Assembly: GCF_002776575.1 (NCBI RefSeq)
Contig: NZ_CP022548.1
Location: 3,673,001 to 3,737,000 of the forward strand
DNA length: 64,000 nt
Direction of reading: 5' to 3'
Origin: Sphingorhabdus sp. YGSMI21
Lineage (GTDB): Bacteria > Pseudomonadota > Alphaproteobacteria > Sphingomonadales > Sphingomonadaceae
In this document: piece by piece, positions 1 through 7,957 of the stretch
Numbering within the stretch: position 1 is the first letter of the stretch
How the letters are laid out: each line of letters begins with the position of its first letter
The notes under the pieces: generated by a model
What the model saw: the letters and a program-made list of their open reading frames with translations, nothing else
Databases searched by the model: none
What the model was told of the DNA's origin: nothing
Position numbers and translations under genes: made by a program

Positions 1-160
1 TGTCGCAGCCGAGTTCTTCCCCGACGGCCTGCAGCACGTCGGCATCGCAGTCGGTGAGCAGAACCGTCGCTCCCTCTTCGACGAAAGCCTTGGATATAGC
101 CTTGCCAATACCGCGGGCGGCGCCGGTGATGATGCAAAATTTTCCTGATAGTCTGTTCAT
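1..160 (-). CDS. SDR family oxidoreductase, N-terminal fragment
   Basis: The first 53 codons of a gene that runs off the left edge of the window. The ATG lies at 158-160, with AGGACC a few bases upstream as a plausible ribosome site. The start reads MNRLSGKFCIITGAARGIGKA, and the TGAARGIG stretch is the classic TGxxxGxG cofactor-binding loop of short-chain dehydrogenases/reductases. An acidic Asp follows the second beta strand (LLTDCD), which in this family usually favours NAD over NADP. The substrate cannot be read because the catalytic YxxxK part lies outside the window. The family call is firm and the function unknown. Confidence 0.85.
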   Translation of the reverse strand, partial: MNRLSGKFCIITGAARGIGKAISKAFVEEGATVLLTDCDADVLQAVGEELGCD

Positions 161-317
161 AAGAGGTCCTGAATATAGGTGTCAAAATGTCCAGCCCGTC
201 GGACTGGAGAGAATATTCTGATATTGCCTGACGGCGACCTACTTGTTCATCGACCCGATATCCCTTGATCTGCGCGCCAACAATATCGGCTTGCCGCGCG
301 CATTTCAATCCCCGAGA

Positions 318-1709
318 TCATTTCACCTTGGCATAGGCGTCCAGCGCCCGTTCGCGCGCTTCCTTGTGCCCGATGATCTTGGCCGGATAATCCTTGGGCT
401 TGCAGCCGTGGTCTTCCGGATCGTGGATATAGGGATCGTCAATATCCGCCAGTTCCGGGACCCATTGGCGGATATAGTCGCCGGCGTCGAATTTCTCCGA
501 CTGGGTCAGCGGCGCCATGATCCGGACGAACATATTGCTGTCGACGCCGGTGCCCGACACCCATTGCCAGTTGACGCTGTTGGACGCGTAATCGGCGTCG
601 ACCAGAGTGTCCCAGAACCATTGCTCGCCCTCGCGCCAGTCGATCAGCAGATGCTTGATCAGAAAGCTCGCGGCGATCATCCGGACGCGATTGTGCATCC
701 AGCCGGTCGCCCATAATTCCCGCATCCCGGCATCGACGATTGGATAGCCGGTCTTCCCGTGGCACCAGGCGTCGAAGTCGGCTTTCACCCTATCGTCATC
801 CATATCGCGCCACGGCAGGGCGCGCATTTTCTCGCGATAGCTTTCTCCACCATATTGCGGGAACTGGTCGATCACATTTTGCGCATAGTCGCGCCAGACC
901 AGTTCCTTGAGATAGGTCTCGACCTTGCTCCCCTGCCCCGCCAGCCGGTTCCAGACCGTCGCCGGGCTGATCTCGCCGAAATGCAGATGCGGCGACAGGC
1001 GGGATACCAATTCCTCGGAAGGCAGGTTCCGACCCTCGTCATATTCTGCCGCCTTGTCAGCAAATTCTTCGAGATTGTCCTCCGCGCCAGCGCTCCCCGG
1101 CTGCCAGGGGTCGCCAAAGGCTGCGGCCCAGTCCGGCTTGGTCGGCAACAGGTTCCAATCATCCAGCGCATCGCTATCCGGCCAACTGTCCGGGGTATCG
1201 AGGCTTTCTGGCGCGGCAGCAGGCTCCCCCGGCGGCATATGCTGGCGCAGCGCCTTCCAGAAGGGTGTGTAGATTTTATAGGGCGTACCGGAACCCGTGG
1301 TCACCGTCCCTGGCGGCAGCAGATAGTTGCCATCATGCAGGATCAACTGCGCCGCATCGCCGAGAGACTTTTCCAACATTCGCTCGGCATTGCGCCACCA
1401 GGGTTCGTAATGACGCAGCGCATGCACTTCATCCGCGCCGATCGCTTTGACAATTTCGGCCAAATGCTCTGAAGCTCGCCCGTGGCGCAGAATCAGCCGC
1501 GAGCCCAGATCCTGTAAAGATGCTTCCAAGTCTTCCAGTGACCGGTGCAACCACCAGCGCGAAGCCCCGCCCATGATACGGTGTTTCGGCGTTTCGTCGT
1601 CGAGAACATAGACCGGAATGACGGGGCCGTTTGCAGCGGCAGCTATCACAGCGGCCTGATCGGAAAGGCGAAGGTCACGGCGGAACCAGATGATTTTGGC
1701 TTTTGTCAT
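318..1709 (-). CDS. phrB: Deoxyribodipyrimidine photo-lyase
   Basis: Cryptochrome/photolyase family flavoprotein of 463 aa, a normal length for class I CPD photolyases. These use blue light and FADH- to split cyclobutane pyrimidine dimers in DNA. The N-terminal antenna domain opens with KIIWFRRDLRLSDQ. The C-terminal FAD domain shows the conserved blocks WRDYAQNV, GKTGYPIVDAGMRELWATG, MHNRVRMI, FWDTLVDADYASNS and NWQWVSGTG, which build the FAD pocket and the tryptophan electron chain. It lies 14 bp downstream of the membrane hydrolase gene on the same strand and may share its transcript. A cryptochrome-like signalling role cannot be excluded from sequence alone, but the standard photolyase motifs are intact. 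Confidence 0.95.
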   Translation of the reverse strand: MTKAKIIWFRRDLRLSDQAAVIAAAANGPVIPVYVLDDETPKHRIMGGASRWWLHRSLEDLEASLQDLGSRLILRHGRASEHLAEIVKAIGADEVHALRHYEPWWRNAERMLEKSLGDAAQLILHDGNYLLPPGTVTTGSGTPYKIYTPFWKALRQHMPPGEPAAAPESLDTPDSWPDSDALDDWNLLPTKPDWAAAFGDPWQPGSAGAEDNLEEFADKAAEYDEGRNLPSEELVSRLSPHLHFGEISPATVWNRLAGQGSKVETYLKELVWRDYAQNVIDQFPQYGGESYREKMRALPWRDMDDDRVKADFDAWCHGKTGYPIVDAGMRELWATGWMHNRVRMIAASFLIKHLLIDWREGEQWFWDTLVDADYASNSVNWQWVSGTGVDSNMFVRIMAPLTQSEKFDAGDYIRQWVPELADIDDPYIHDPEDHGCKPKDYPAKIIGHKEARERALDAYAKVK

Positions 1710-1723
1710 ATCCCACCCATCCC

Positions 1724-2704
1724 TCAGGGAGCCGCTCGTTCCAACCTGTCTTTTCGGACATTGACCCGGACCGAGAAGCGGTCTCCGACCAGCGGGTCCA
1801 TGAAGCGCTGGTCTCGCACGGTCATATTGCTGCCATCCCTTTCAATAACCGGCATTCTCGACCAGAACAGGAAAGCGCTGGCGTCATCGCTGGTCGTTGC
1901 AAGGAAGGGAAGCAGCGCTCCGCTGGATTCGGGCATGGCCCGCTTTTCATTGAGAACCAGTCCGTCAAACAGATCATAAGCACCTGACCCGTAAGCAAAT
2001 TCATTGCGCCACAACATCTCCCGTTTCCAGAACTGGAGCGGCACCGGGTTGGCCACAACCATATTGTCTTCGCCCATCGCCTCGGTTTGAGCAGCGTTGC
2101 TCGCGAGCAGCGACTTGGTCTCCGCTTCAGCCTTGCCGGTTATCACGCCATTGGCAAATATATAGGCGCAAACGGCTGCAAAGCTGATCCAAGCGGGCCG
2201 CCGCCAGTCGTTGCCGCCTTTCTTCTCGCGCCGCCGCGAAACCCACAGGCCGGCGATCAGTGCCACCCAGATCCAGAGATCGATGATGAAGATACTGTCG
2301 CCATAAAACCATCGCGACGAAAAGGGTTCGAGCAGGCGGATGCCATAGCTGTTGAGCCAGTCCAGCGCCGGATGGCTGAGACAGCCGATATAGGCCAGCG
2401 CCAGCAGCCAGCCCTTGTGGATCGGCAATCGGTCCGCAGGCCGCTTCCCGCGCTTGGTCTGCCAGCGGTCGAACCATATCATAATGCCGGTCAGCAATAG
2501 TGGCAGTAACAGCATCGCGATCGGGCCATGGGTAATCCCGCGCCGGATCGCCAGATGCTGCACCCCGCCGAGCAGGGTGGCTACCGCATCGATATCGGGA
2601 ATATTGGCGGCGATAATCAGCGTCGCCATGCCGAGACCGGTTTTCTTTTTCAGGCCCATCTGGCCGAGAACGGCGCCGGCCAGGCTGTGGGTCAGATTAT
2701 CCAA
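1724..2704 (-). CDS. Inner-membrane metal-dependent hydrolase (YdjM/DUF457-like)
   Basis: A multi-pass membrane protein of about 326 aa. The start DNLTHSLAGAVLGQ, the NIPDID motif, RRGITH and HPALDWLNSYG are the His/Asp signatures of the YdjM/DUF457 family of predicted membrane-bound metal-dependent hydrolases. Their substrate is unknown. Several hydrophobic segments follow. I place the start at TTG 2704, which gives the family-typical MDNLTHS N-terminus. The in-frame ATG at 2737 and GTG at 2719 would add residues encoded by the 25-bp repeat that frames the neighbouring GxxExxY gene. The C-terminal third is soluble and lacks a recognisable domain. Function beyond the family name is not supported. 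Confidence 0.8.
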   Translation of the reverse strand: MDNLTHSLAGAVLGQMGLKKKTGLGMATLIIAANIPDIDAVATLLGGVQHLAIRRGITHGPIAMLLLPLLLTGIMIWFDRWQTKRGKRPADRLPIHKGWLLALAYIGCLSHPALDWLNSYGIRLLEPFSSRWFYGDSIFIIDLWIWVALIAGLWVSRRREKKGGNDWRRPAWISFAAVCAYIFANGVITGKAEAETKSLLASNAAQTEAMGEDNMVVANPVPLQFWKREMLWRNEFAYGSGAYDLFDGLVLNEKRAMPESSGALLPFLATTSDDASAFLFWSRMPVIERDGSNMTVRDQRFMDPLVGDRFSVRVNVRKDRLERAAP

Positions 2705-2710
2705 ATTTTT

Positions 2711-2735
2711 GACTCGCACGAAGACACGAAGGCAC
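2711..2735. repeat. Left arm of 25-bp inverted repeat around GxxExxY gene
   Basis: The 25 bases here (beginning GACTCGCACG, ending GAAGGCAC) recur as a perfect reverse complement at 3152-3176. The core is an internal near-repeat (CGAAGACACGAAGGCAC). The arm sits between the upstream membrane hydrolase start and the GxxExxY stop codon. Confidence 0.9.
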
Positions 2736-2749
2736 AAAGGAAGGGGTTT

Positions 2750-3139
2750 TCATTTTGCATAATAATCATTGGCTATCCGTTTTACGCCCTCTTTGAAAGT
2801 GGCTGCGCCAAAGTTCATCAGGAAACCAAGAGGCAAATCCATCAGACGGAGATAGGTCAATAGCTGTTTGGCGTGCACAGGTGCGTAGCGTTCGGTAGAC
2901 TTCAGCTCAATCAACAGTCTGTTTTCGACGATCAGGTCAGCCCGAAAGGCCTCGTCCAAAACTCGCCCCTTGAAGACAATAGGAATGATCCTCTGTCTTT
3001 CGACAGAAAGACCTTTCTCTTTCAAACTCTCGCAAAGCAATATTTCGTAGGCGGATTCAAGCAGTCCCGGGCCCAATTCCTTGTGCAGCCAGAAACCACA
3101 ATCAACACAGACTTTGGCGAACTCTTCAATACGTTCCAC
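2750..3139 (-). CDS. GxxExxY family protein
   Basis: A 129-aa protein whose GPGLLESAY matches the GxxExxY signature that names this widespread small family. The later string FRADLIVENRLLIELKS has the spacing of a PD-(D/E)xK-type nuclease core (D, then E-x-K). A nuclease-like fold is therefore inferred and not shown. The start is GTG at 3139; no ATG fits. The gene is visibly more A+T-rich than its neighbours and is framed by a perfect 25-bp inverted repeat (2711-2735 and 3152-3176), which suggests it arrived as a discrete unit. No transposase is present. The biological role of the family is unknown to me. Confidence 0.8.
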   Translation of the reverse strand: MERIEEFAKVCVDCGFWLHKELGPGLLESAYEILLCESLKEKGLSVERQRIIPIVFKGRVLDEAFRADLIVENRLLIELKSTERYAPVHAKQLLTYLRLMDLPLGFLMNFGAATFKEGVKRIANDYYAK

Positions 3140-3151
3140 GCCGACATCTTA

Positions 3152-3176
3152 GTGCCTTCGTGTCTTCGTGCGAGTC
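3152..3176. repeat. Right arm of 25-bp inverted repeat around GxxExxY gene
   Basis: Exact reverse complement of 2711-2735, lying 12 bp upstream of the GxxExxY start and 8 bp past the korB stop. One more base pair (T/A) is nearly conserved on the outside, but the match stops abruptly, which marks the element boundary. Confidence 0.9.
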
Positions 3177-3184
3177 CAAAACCT

Positions 3185-4216
3185 TTACAGTTCCGGCCCG
3201 CCCTCCGTCACCGTCCAGGTCTGCCCCTTGCTCAACAAAGCCTGCAAATCCGGCGCCTTGCCAGCCGCTGCCGCTTCATTCTGAGCGACCACAGCCGCCT
3301 CGAACGTCGGCCGCGGATCGTCATAGAGGACGCCCAGAGCCATCGGGAATTCGCCGAACTGCATTTCGATCAGCATATGCGCGACCGAACGGTTGGTGAC
3401 ATCATGAACAATCACATCAGCCGCTTCCCAGTCGCCATCGACCACTTCGACGACTTCCAGCTGCAGGGTCTTGCGATTGAGCGTGATACCCTTGGTGCCC
3501 TTGCCAAACAACATGGGTTCGCCGTTCATCAGATGCAGCTGCGTATCTGCTGCGGTTTTCTTCGCCGCAAATTCCTCGAACACATCCTTGTTATAGACGA
3601 TGCAATTCTGGAAAATCTCGATGAAGGACGTGCCCTTGTGGGCATGGGCCGCCTTGAGAACGTCGGGCAGGCCCTTGTGGATATCGATACCCCGCGCCAC
3701 GAAGCGCGCTCCGGCACCCAGCGCAAAGGCACAGGGCGAAGCGGGCCGGTCGACCGAACCATAAGGCGTCGACGGGCTTTGCGTGCCCTGTCGGCTGGTT
3801 GGCGAATATTGCCCCTTGGTCAGGCCGTAAATTTCATTGTTGAACAGCATCACCTGACAATCGAGATTGCGACGCAGCAAATGCATCGTGTGATTGCCGC
3901 CGATCGACAGCGCATCGCCGTCACCGGTGATGATCCAGACGTCGAGTTCCGGATTGGCGAGCTTGACGCCAGTGGCCACCGCAGGAGCGCGACCATGGAT
4001 CGTATGGAAACCATAAGTCTCCATATAATAAGGAAAGCGCGAGGAGCAGCCGATACCGCTGACAAAGACCGTCTTGGAAGGATCAGCACCCAGATCGGGC
4101 ATGGTGCGCTGTACGGCTTTCAAAATGGCGTAATCGCCGCAACCGGGGCACCAGCGTACTTCCTGATCGGTTTCCCAGTCTTTCAGCGTGGTCGTGATTT
4201 TTGTCATCTCGTTCAT
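3185..4216 (-). CDS. korB: 2-oxoacid:ferredoxin oxidoreductase beta subunit
   Basis: Thiamine-pyrophosphate-binding beta subunit (343 aa) of 2-oxoglutarate:ferredoxin oxidoreductase. The enzyme oxidatively decarboxylates a 2-oxoacid to acyl-CoA and reduces ferredoxin. Hallmarks are WCPGCGDYAIL near residue 22, SGIGCSSRFPYY, HTIHGRAPA and the TPP/Mg motif ITGDGDALSIGGNH with its NNEIYGLTKGQ partner. The ATG overlaps the korA stop by 4 bp (ATGA), so the two subunits are translationally coupled. The family also contains pyruvate enzymes; the two-subunit layout with a fused gamma-alpha partner is typical of KorAB. Aerobic alphaproteobacteria commonly carry it beside the ordinary 2-oxoglutarate dehydrogenase. 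Confidence 0.9.
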   Translation of the reverse strand: MNEMTKITTTLKDWETDQEVRWCPGCGDYAILKAVQRTMPDLGADPSKTVFVSGIGCSSRFPYYMETYGFHTIHGRAPAVATGVKLANPELDVWIITGDGDALSIGGNHTMHLLRRNLDCQVMLFNNEIYGLTKGQYSPTSRQGTQSPSTPYGSVDRPASPCAFALGAGARFVARGIDIHKGLPDVLKAAHAHKGTSFIEIFQNCIVYNKDVFEEFAAKKTAADTQLHLMNGEPMLFGKGTKGITLNRKTLQLEVVEVVDGDWEAADVIVHDVTNRSVAHMLIEMQFGEFPMALGVLYDDPRPTFEAAVVAQNEAAAAGKAPDLQALLSKGQTWTVTEGGPEL

Positions 4217-6102
4217 GACAGATTCTCCTCAATCGCCGCTTCAATTTCGGCAATGGTAAAGGGCTGGCCGGAAACCTTGTTCACCGGCTTGGCATCGACC
4301 AGATATTGGTCGCGCAACACGGTTTTCAGCTGTCCTGTATTCATTTCCGGCACGATCACCCGGTCATAGCCTTTCAGCAAGTCACCGAGATTTTTCGGCA
4401 TCGGCCAGATATTGCGGATATGGATATGGGCGACATCCTTGCCCGCTTCCACGGCACGTCGCACCGCCTGATGGATCGGCCCGAAGGTCGAACCCCAGCC
4501 GACCACCGCCAGCTTGCCGCTTGTATTGCCGAGCGCGACATCCTGATCGGGGATGCTGTCGGCCACGCCGAGCACCTTGTCCCGTCGGATTTCGGTCATT
4601 TTCTGGTGATTGGCCGCGCCATAATCGATATGGCCGGTATCCACGCCCTTCTCGATGCCACCGATACGGTGCATCAGCTCCGGCGTGCCGGGCTTGATCC
4701 AGGGTCGCGCCAGCTTTTCGTCGCGCGCATAAGGCTTCAATCCGTCAGCCGGCATCGTTTCGAGGAAGGTCGTCGGGAACGGCTCGAGACCGGACACATC
4801 GGGAATCTTCCATGGTTCTGCCGCATTAGCAATATAGCCGTCGGTCAGCAGCATTACGGGTGTCATATATTGCACCGCAATCCGCACTGCCTCAATCGCG
4901 CATTCGAACGCATCGCTTGGCGAACGGGCGGCAATGACCGGCATCGGCGCATCGCCGTTGCGGCCATAGACAGCCTGATAGAGATCCGATTGCTCGGTCT
5001 TGGTTGGAAGACCTGTCGAAGGTCCGCCGCGCTGGGAGTTGACGATGACCAACGGAAGCTCGGTCATGATCGCCAGCCCGATCGCTTCGCCTTTCAGCGC
5101 AATGCCAGGACCAGACGACGACGTGATACCCAGTTTCCCGGCATAGCTCGCACCAATCGCGGCTGCGATCGCCGCAATCTCGTCTTCTGCCTGGAATGTG
5201 GTCACGCCAAATTCTTTCAGCCGCGACAGGTGATGCAGGATCGCCGAGGCCGGTGTGATCGGATAGCCGCCAAAGAACATCGGAAGGTCCGCCAGTTGCG
5301 AGCCGGCAACCAGGCCAAGCGACAGCGCTTCTGCGCCGGTCACCGTGCGATATTTACCAGGGGCCGAAGGAGCAGCGCCGACCTTGCGAGTGGTCAAATG
5401 CCCGCTGCCAAGCCCGTCACCCGACAGTTCGGCGGTTTCGCCATAAGCATGGCCGGCATTGAGCGCCGCGATATTGGCTTCCGCGACATCCGGCAATTTC
5501 GCGAATTTGCCCTGCAACCAGTCGATAATCGGCTGGCGGTCGCGTTCGAACATCCAGAGAGCGAGACCCAGCGTCCACATATTCTTGCAGCGCAACGCTT
5601 CCTTGTTGCCCAGCCCGAACGGCTTCACGGCCTCCAGAGTCAGCGCGGAAATATCCAGCTTGAGCAGCTGCCATTTGGCCAAAGACCCGTCTTCCAGCGG
5701 ATTATTCTCATATTTCGCCTTGTCGAGGTTCCGTTTTCCGAACTCGCCGGAGTCGGCGATGATCAGCCCGCCGGGGCGCAAGGCCTCGACATTGGTTTTC
5801 AGCGCGGCGGGGTTCATCGCGATCAGCACATCCGGCTGGTCGCCAGCGGTTTCAATCGCGCGGCTGCCGAAATTGATCTGGAAGGCGGACACACCGAACA
5901 AGGTTCCCTGTGGCGCCCGGATTTCAGCCGGAAAATCGGGGAAGGTCGCAAGATCGCTGCCCGCCAGCGCGGTCGACAGCGTGAACTGCCCTCCGGTCAG
6001 CTGCATCCCGTCGCCGCTGTCTCCGGCGAAGCGGACGACGACATTTTCTGCGCCATCACTATTGGGACTATTCGGTTCTTCCTGCTTCAATGCGGTGGCC
6101 AT
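4213..6102 (-). CDS. korA: 2-oxoacid:ferredoxin oxidoreductase alpha subunit (gamma-alpha fusion)
   Basis: A 629-aa subunit in which the gamma domain (about residues 20-200, starting VVRFAGDSGDGMQLTGGQF) is fused to the alpha domain (from about 250, GSQLADLPMFFGGYPITPAS and FQAEDEIAAIAAAIGASYAG). The SSSGPGIALKGEAIGLA and NSQRGGPSTGLPTKTEQSDL blocks contact TPP and substrate. It works with KorB to make succinyl-CoA (or acetyl-CoA) and reduced ferredoxin. korA is the promoter-proximal gene of the pair; the 181-bp gap to the divergent esterase must hold its promoter. No iron-sulfur Cys cluster is visible in this subunit. Confidence 0.9.
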   Translation of the reverse strand: MATALKQEEPNSPNSDGAENVVVRFAGDSGDGMQLTGGQFTLSTALAGSDLATFPDFPAEIRAPQGTLFGVSAFQINFGSRAIETAGDQPDVLIAMNPAALKTNVEALRPGGLIIADSGEFGKRNLDKAKYENNPLEDGSLAKWQLLKLDISALTLEAVKPFGLGNKEALRCKNMWTLGLALWMFERDRQPIIDWLQGKFAKLPDVAEANIAALNAGHAYGETAELSGDGLGSGHLTTRKVGAAPSAPGKYRTVTGAEALSLGLVAGSQLADLPMFFGGYPITPASAILHHLSRLKEFGVTTFQAEDEIAAIAAAIGASYAGKLGITSSSGPGIALKGEAIGLAIMTELPLVIVNSQRGGPSTGLPTKTEQSDLYQAVYGRNGDAPMPVIAARSPSDAFECAIEAVRIAVQYMTPVMLLTDGYIANAAEPWKIPDVSGLEPFPTTFLETMPADGLKPYARDEKLARPWIKPGTPELMHRIGGIEKGVDTGHIDYGAANHQKMTEIRRDKVLGVADSIPDQDVALGNTSGKLAVVGWGSTFGPIHQAVRRAVEAGKDVAHIHIRNIWPMPKNLGDLLKGYDRVIVPEMNTGQLKTVLRDQYLVDAKPVNKVSGQPFTIAEIEAAIEENLS

Positions 6103-6204
6103 AATGGATTTTCCGTGCCTTTATTATTATTACGCATCCCGCCCTAGAGCAGCAATGCGCCCCGCTTCAAACCACAAAAACTAATAGGGATAAAGCATTT
6201 GTTT

Positions 6205-6218
6205 GGGACGTCCGTCCC
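6205..6218. promoter_or_regulatory. 14-bp palindrome between korA and esterase genes
   Basis: GGGACG-TC-CGTCCC is a perfect 6+6 inverted repeat in the 181-bp divergent promoter region. It could be an operator for either side, but no regulator is suggested by context. The rest of this gap shows nothing else that I recognise. Confidence 0.3.
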
Positions 6219-6283
6219 GATTAGCGCTTGCCTAGTGCGCGCGGCCTGATCTAATCGGTCAATTAAAAGCTGGGAGATGAGAG

Positions 6284-7234
6284 ATGACTGACGCTTATGT
6301 ACGCCCCGATGTGCAGATGATTCTGACGATGATGGCCCAATCCGACCAGCCGCTGATGTCGGAAGTCGAACCCGCAGCGGCCCGCGAAATGTACAATGTC
6401 ATGGCAGCAATGCTCGAAGCGGACGCGGTTGAAATCCCGCGGATCGAAGATCTCACCTGCCCCGGCCCGGCCGGCGAAATCGCGCTGCGGCTCTACGACA
6501 GCCAGGCCGAACGCAGCGCCGAAACGCCCGCCATCATCTTCTATCATGGCGGCGGCTTCGTGATCGGCGATCTCGAATCCCACCATAGTTTCTGCACCTA
6601 TATAGCCCGCGAGATGGACCTGCCGGTGATCGCGGTCGATTATCGCCTGGCCCCGGAAGCGCCCTTCCCCGCCGCTCCCGAGGACAGCCTTGCCGCGACG
6701 CGCTGGGTCGCCGACAATCAGGCCCAGCTCAAGCTGCAGATCAGCGGCATGATCCCCTGCGGCGACAGCGCCGGCGGCAATCTGGCGCTGGTGGTCGGGC
6801 AAGTGCTGGCCAGCGAACCGGCCTCTGTCCCCGTGGTCGCGCAATTCCCCATCTATCCCGCCAGCCGGATGGATGCGAAAGGCGGATCGATGGACGAATT
6901 TGCCGATGGGTTTCTGCTGACCAGGGACAGTATGGACTATTTCAACAGCCATTATGCGGCAAAGGATGACGACATTCGCGTGTCGCCCTATCTTGGTGAT
7001 CTGGCGAAATCACCGCCGACGGTGCTGGTTACCGCCGGCCTCGATCCGCTGCGCGATCAGGGGCGTGATTATGCCGCCGATCTGATCCGCCACGGCGTGA
7101 ACACCAATTTCATGGAAATGGCGGGCAACGTCCATGGCTTCATCAATATCCGCAAAGCCGTGCCTTCGGCCCAGCAGGATGTCGACAGGATGATTGCCGC
7201 GTGGAAAACCCTGCTCGCTTCGCTGGAATCCTAG
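6284..7234 (+). CDS. Alpha/beta hydrolase, hormone-sensitive-lipase-like esterase
   Basis: A 316-aa carboxylesterase of the HSL group (bacterial family IV). The oxyanion-hole motif HGGGF lies at residues 88-92. The nucleophile elbow GDSAGG places the catalytic Ser at 162, with Asp254 in AGLDPLRDQG and His284 in VHGF completing the triad. There is no signal peptide, so it is probably cytoplasmic and acts on short-chain or medium-chain esters. The start at 6284 is preceded by GGGAG. It stands alone and is transcribed away from korAB. Substrate specificity cannot be read from the sequence. Confidence 0.92.
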   Translation: MTDAYVRPDVQMILTMMAQSDQPLMSEVEPAAAREMYNVMAAMLEADAVEIPRIEDLTCPGPAGEIALRLYDSQAERSAETPAIIFYHGGGFVIGDLESHHSFCTYIAREMDLPVIAVDYRLAPEAPFPAAPEDSLAATRWVADNQAQLKLQISGMIPCGDSAGGNLALVVGQVLASEPASVPVVAQFPIYPASRMDAKGGSMDEFADGFLLTRDSMDYFNSHYAAKDDDIRVSPYLGDLAKSPPTVLVTAGLDPLRDQGRDYAADLIRHGVNTNFMEMAGNVHGFINIRKAVPSAQQDVDRMIAAWKTLLASLES

Positions 7235-7449
7235 ACCGGATCGATCGCCGCCGGATTTCCGGATTTTGGCGATGGTCCGCCTATTGCCGATCGCATGTTG
7301 GATAACTAGATTCCCTACAAGGAGTCGCTAGGTAAGTCCGCGCTTATGCGCTAAAGGCGCGCCGAAACGTCCCGCCTGCTACCCCGACGATCGACAGCAC
7401 GGCTGACCGACGGGGCGGCACCTCGAATGATTTTGGAAAGGTATATAAG

Positions 7450-7935
7450 ATCGACTTCTCCCATCTCCCCTACCGCCCGTGCGCCGGAATCATGCTCGCC
7501 AACCGTTCTGGGCAGGTATTTGTCGGCCAGCGTCTGGATGCGGCGGACAGCAACTATCCCGACGCCTGGCAGATGCCGCAAGGCGGGATCGACAAGGGCG
7601 AAGAGCCGGAAACGGCAGCCTTGCGCGAGCTGCGCGAGGAAACCGGTGTGGTCGAAGATTTCGTCCAGATCATCGGCCGCAGCACGGAAGAATATCTCTA
7701 TGATCTGCCCGACGAGCTGCTCGGCAAGATCTGGAAGGGCAAATATCGCGGCCAGCGGCAGAGCTGGTTCCTGATGCGCTTCACCGGCGAGGATGACCAT
7801 ATCGATATCCGGACCGAACATCCCGAGTTCAAGAACTGGAAATGGACCGATCCGCAGGGCTTGCCAGATTTGATCGTTCCCTTCAAAAGGGACCTGTATC
7901 GGGCGGTTTTGAAAGAGTTCCTACCGCTGATCTAG
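7450..7935 (+). CDS. rppH: RNA pyrophosphohydrolase (Nudix), non-canonical start
   Basis: A Nudix hydrolase that removes pyrophosphate from the 5' end of RNAs. The Nudix box is [22 protein letters not shown], with the upstream WQMPQ and the C-terminal [13 protein letters not shown] of the RppH/Ap4A group. The first ATG in frame is at 7492, but the codons just before it encode [13 protein letters not shown], which matches the conserved first strand of the family (E. coli starts MIDDDGYRPNVGI). Back to the in-frame TAA at 7333 there is no ATG, GTG, TTG or CTG. I therefore place the start at ATC 7450, nine bases after GGAAAGG (7434-7440). A sequence error or frameshift is the main alternative. 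Identity of the enzyme is secure; the start is not. Confidence 0.85.
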   Translation: MDFSHLPYRPCAGIMLANRSGQVFVGQRLDAADSNYPDAWQMPQGGIDKGEEPETAALRELREETGVVEDFVQIIGRSTEEYLYDLPDELLGKIWKGKYRGQRQSWFLMRFTGEDDHIDIRTEHPEFKNWKWTDPQGLPDLIVPFKRDLYRAVLKEFLPLI

Positions 7936-7957
7936 TAACAGTAAGCGGGATTTCTCT

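Noticed and set aside
4306..6147. Long plus-strand open frame (over 600 codons) opposite korA
   Set aside because: It mirrors the korA frame in G+C-rich DNA. Its translation is Arg/His/Gln-rich without any domain, while korA has full motifs on the other strand.
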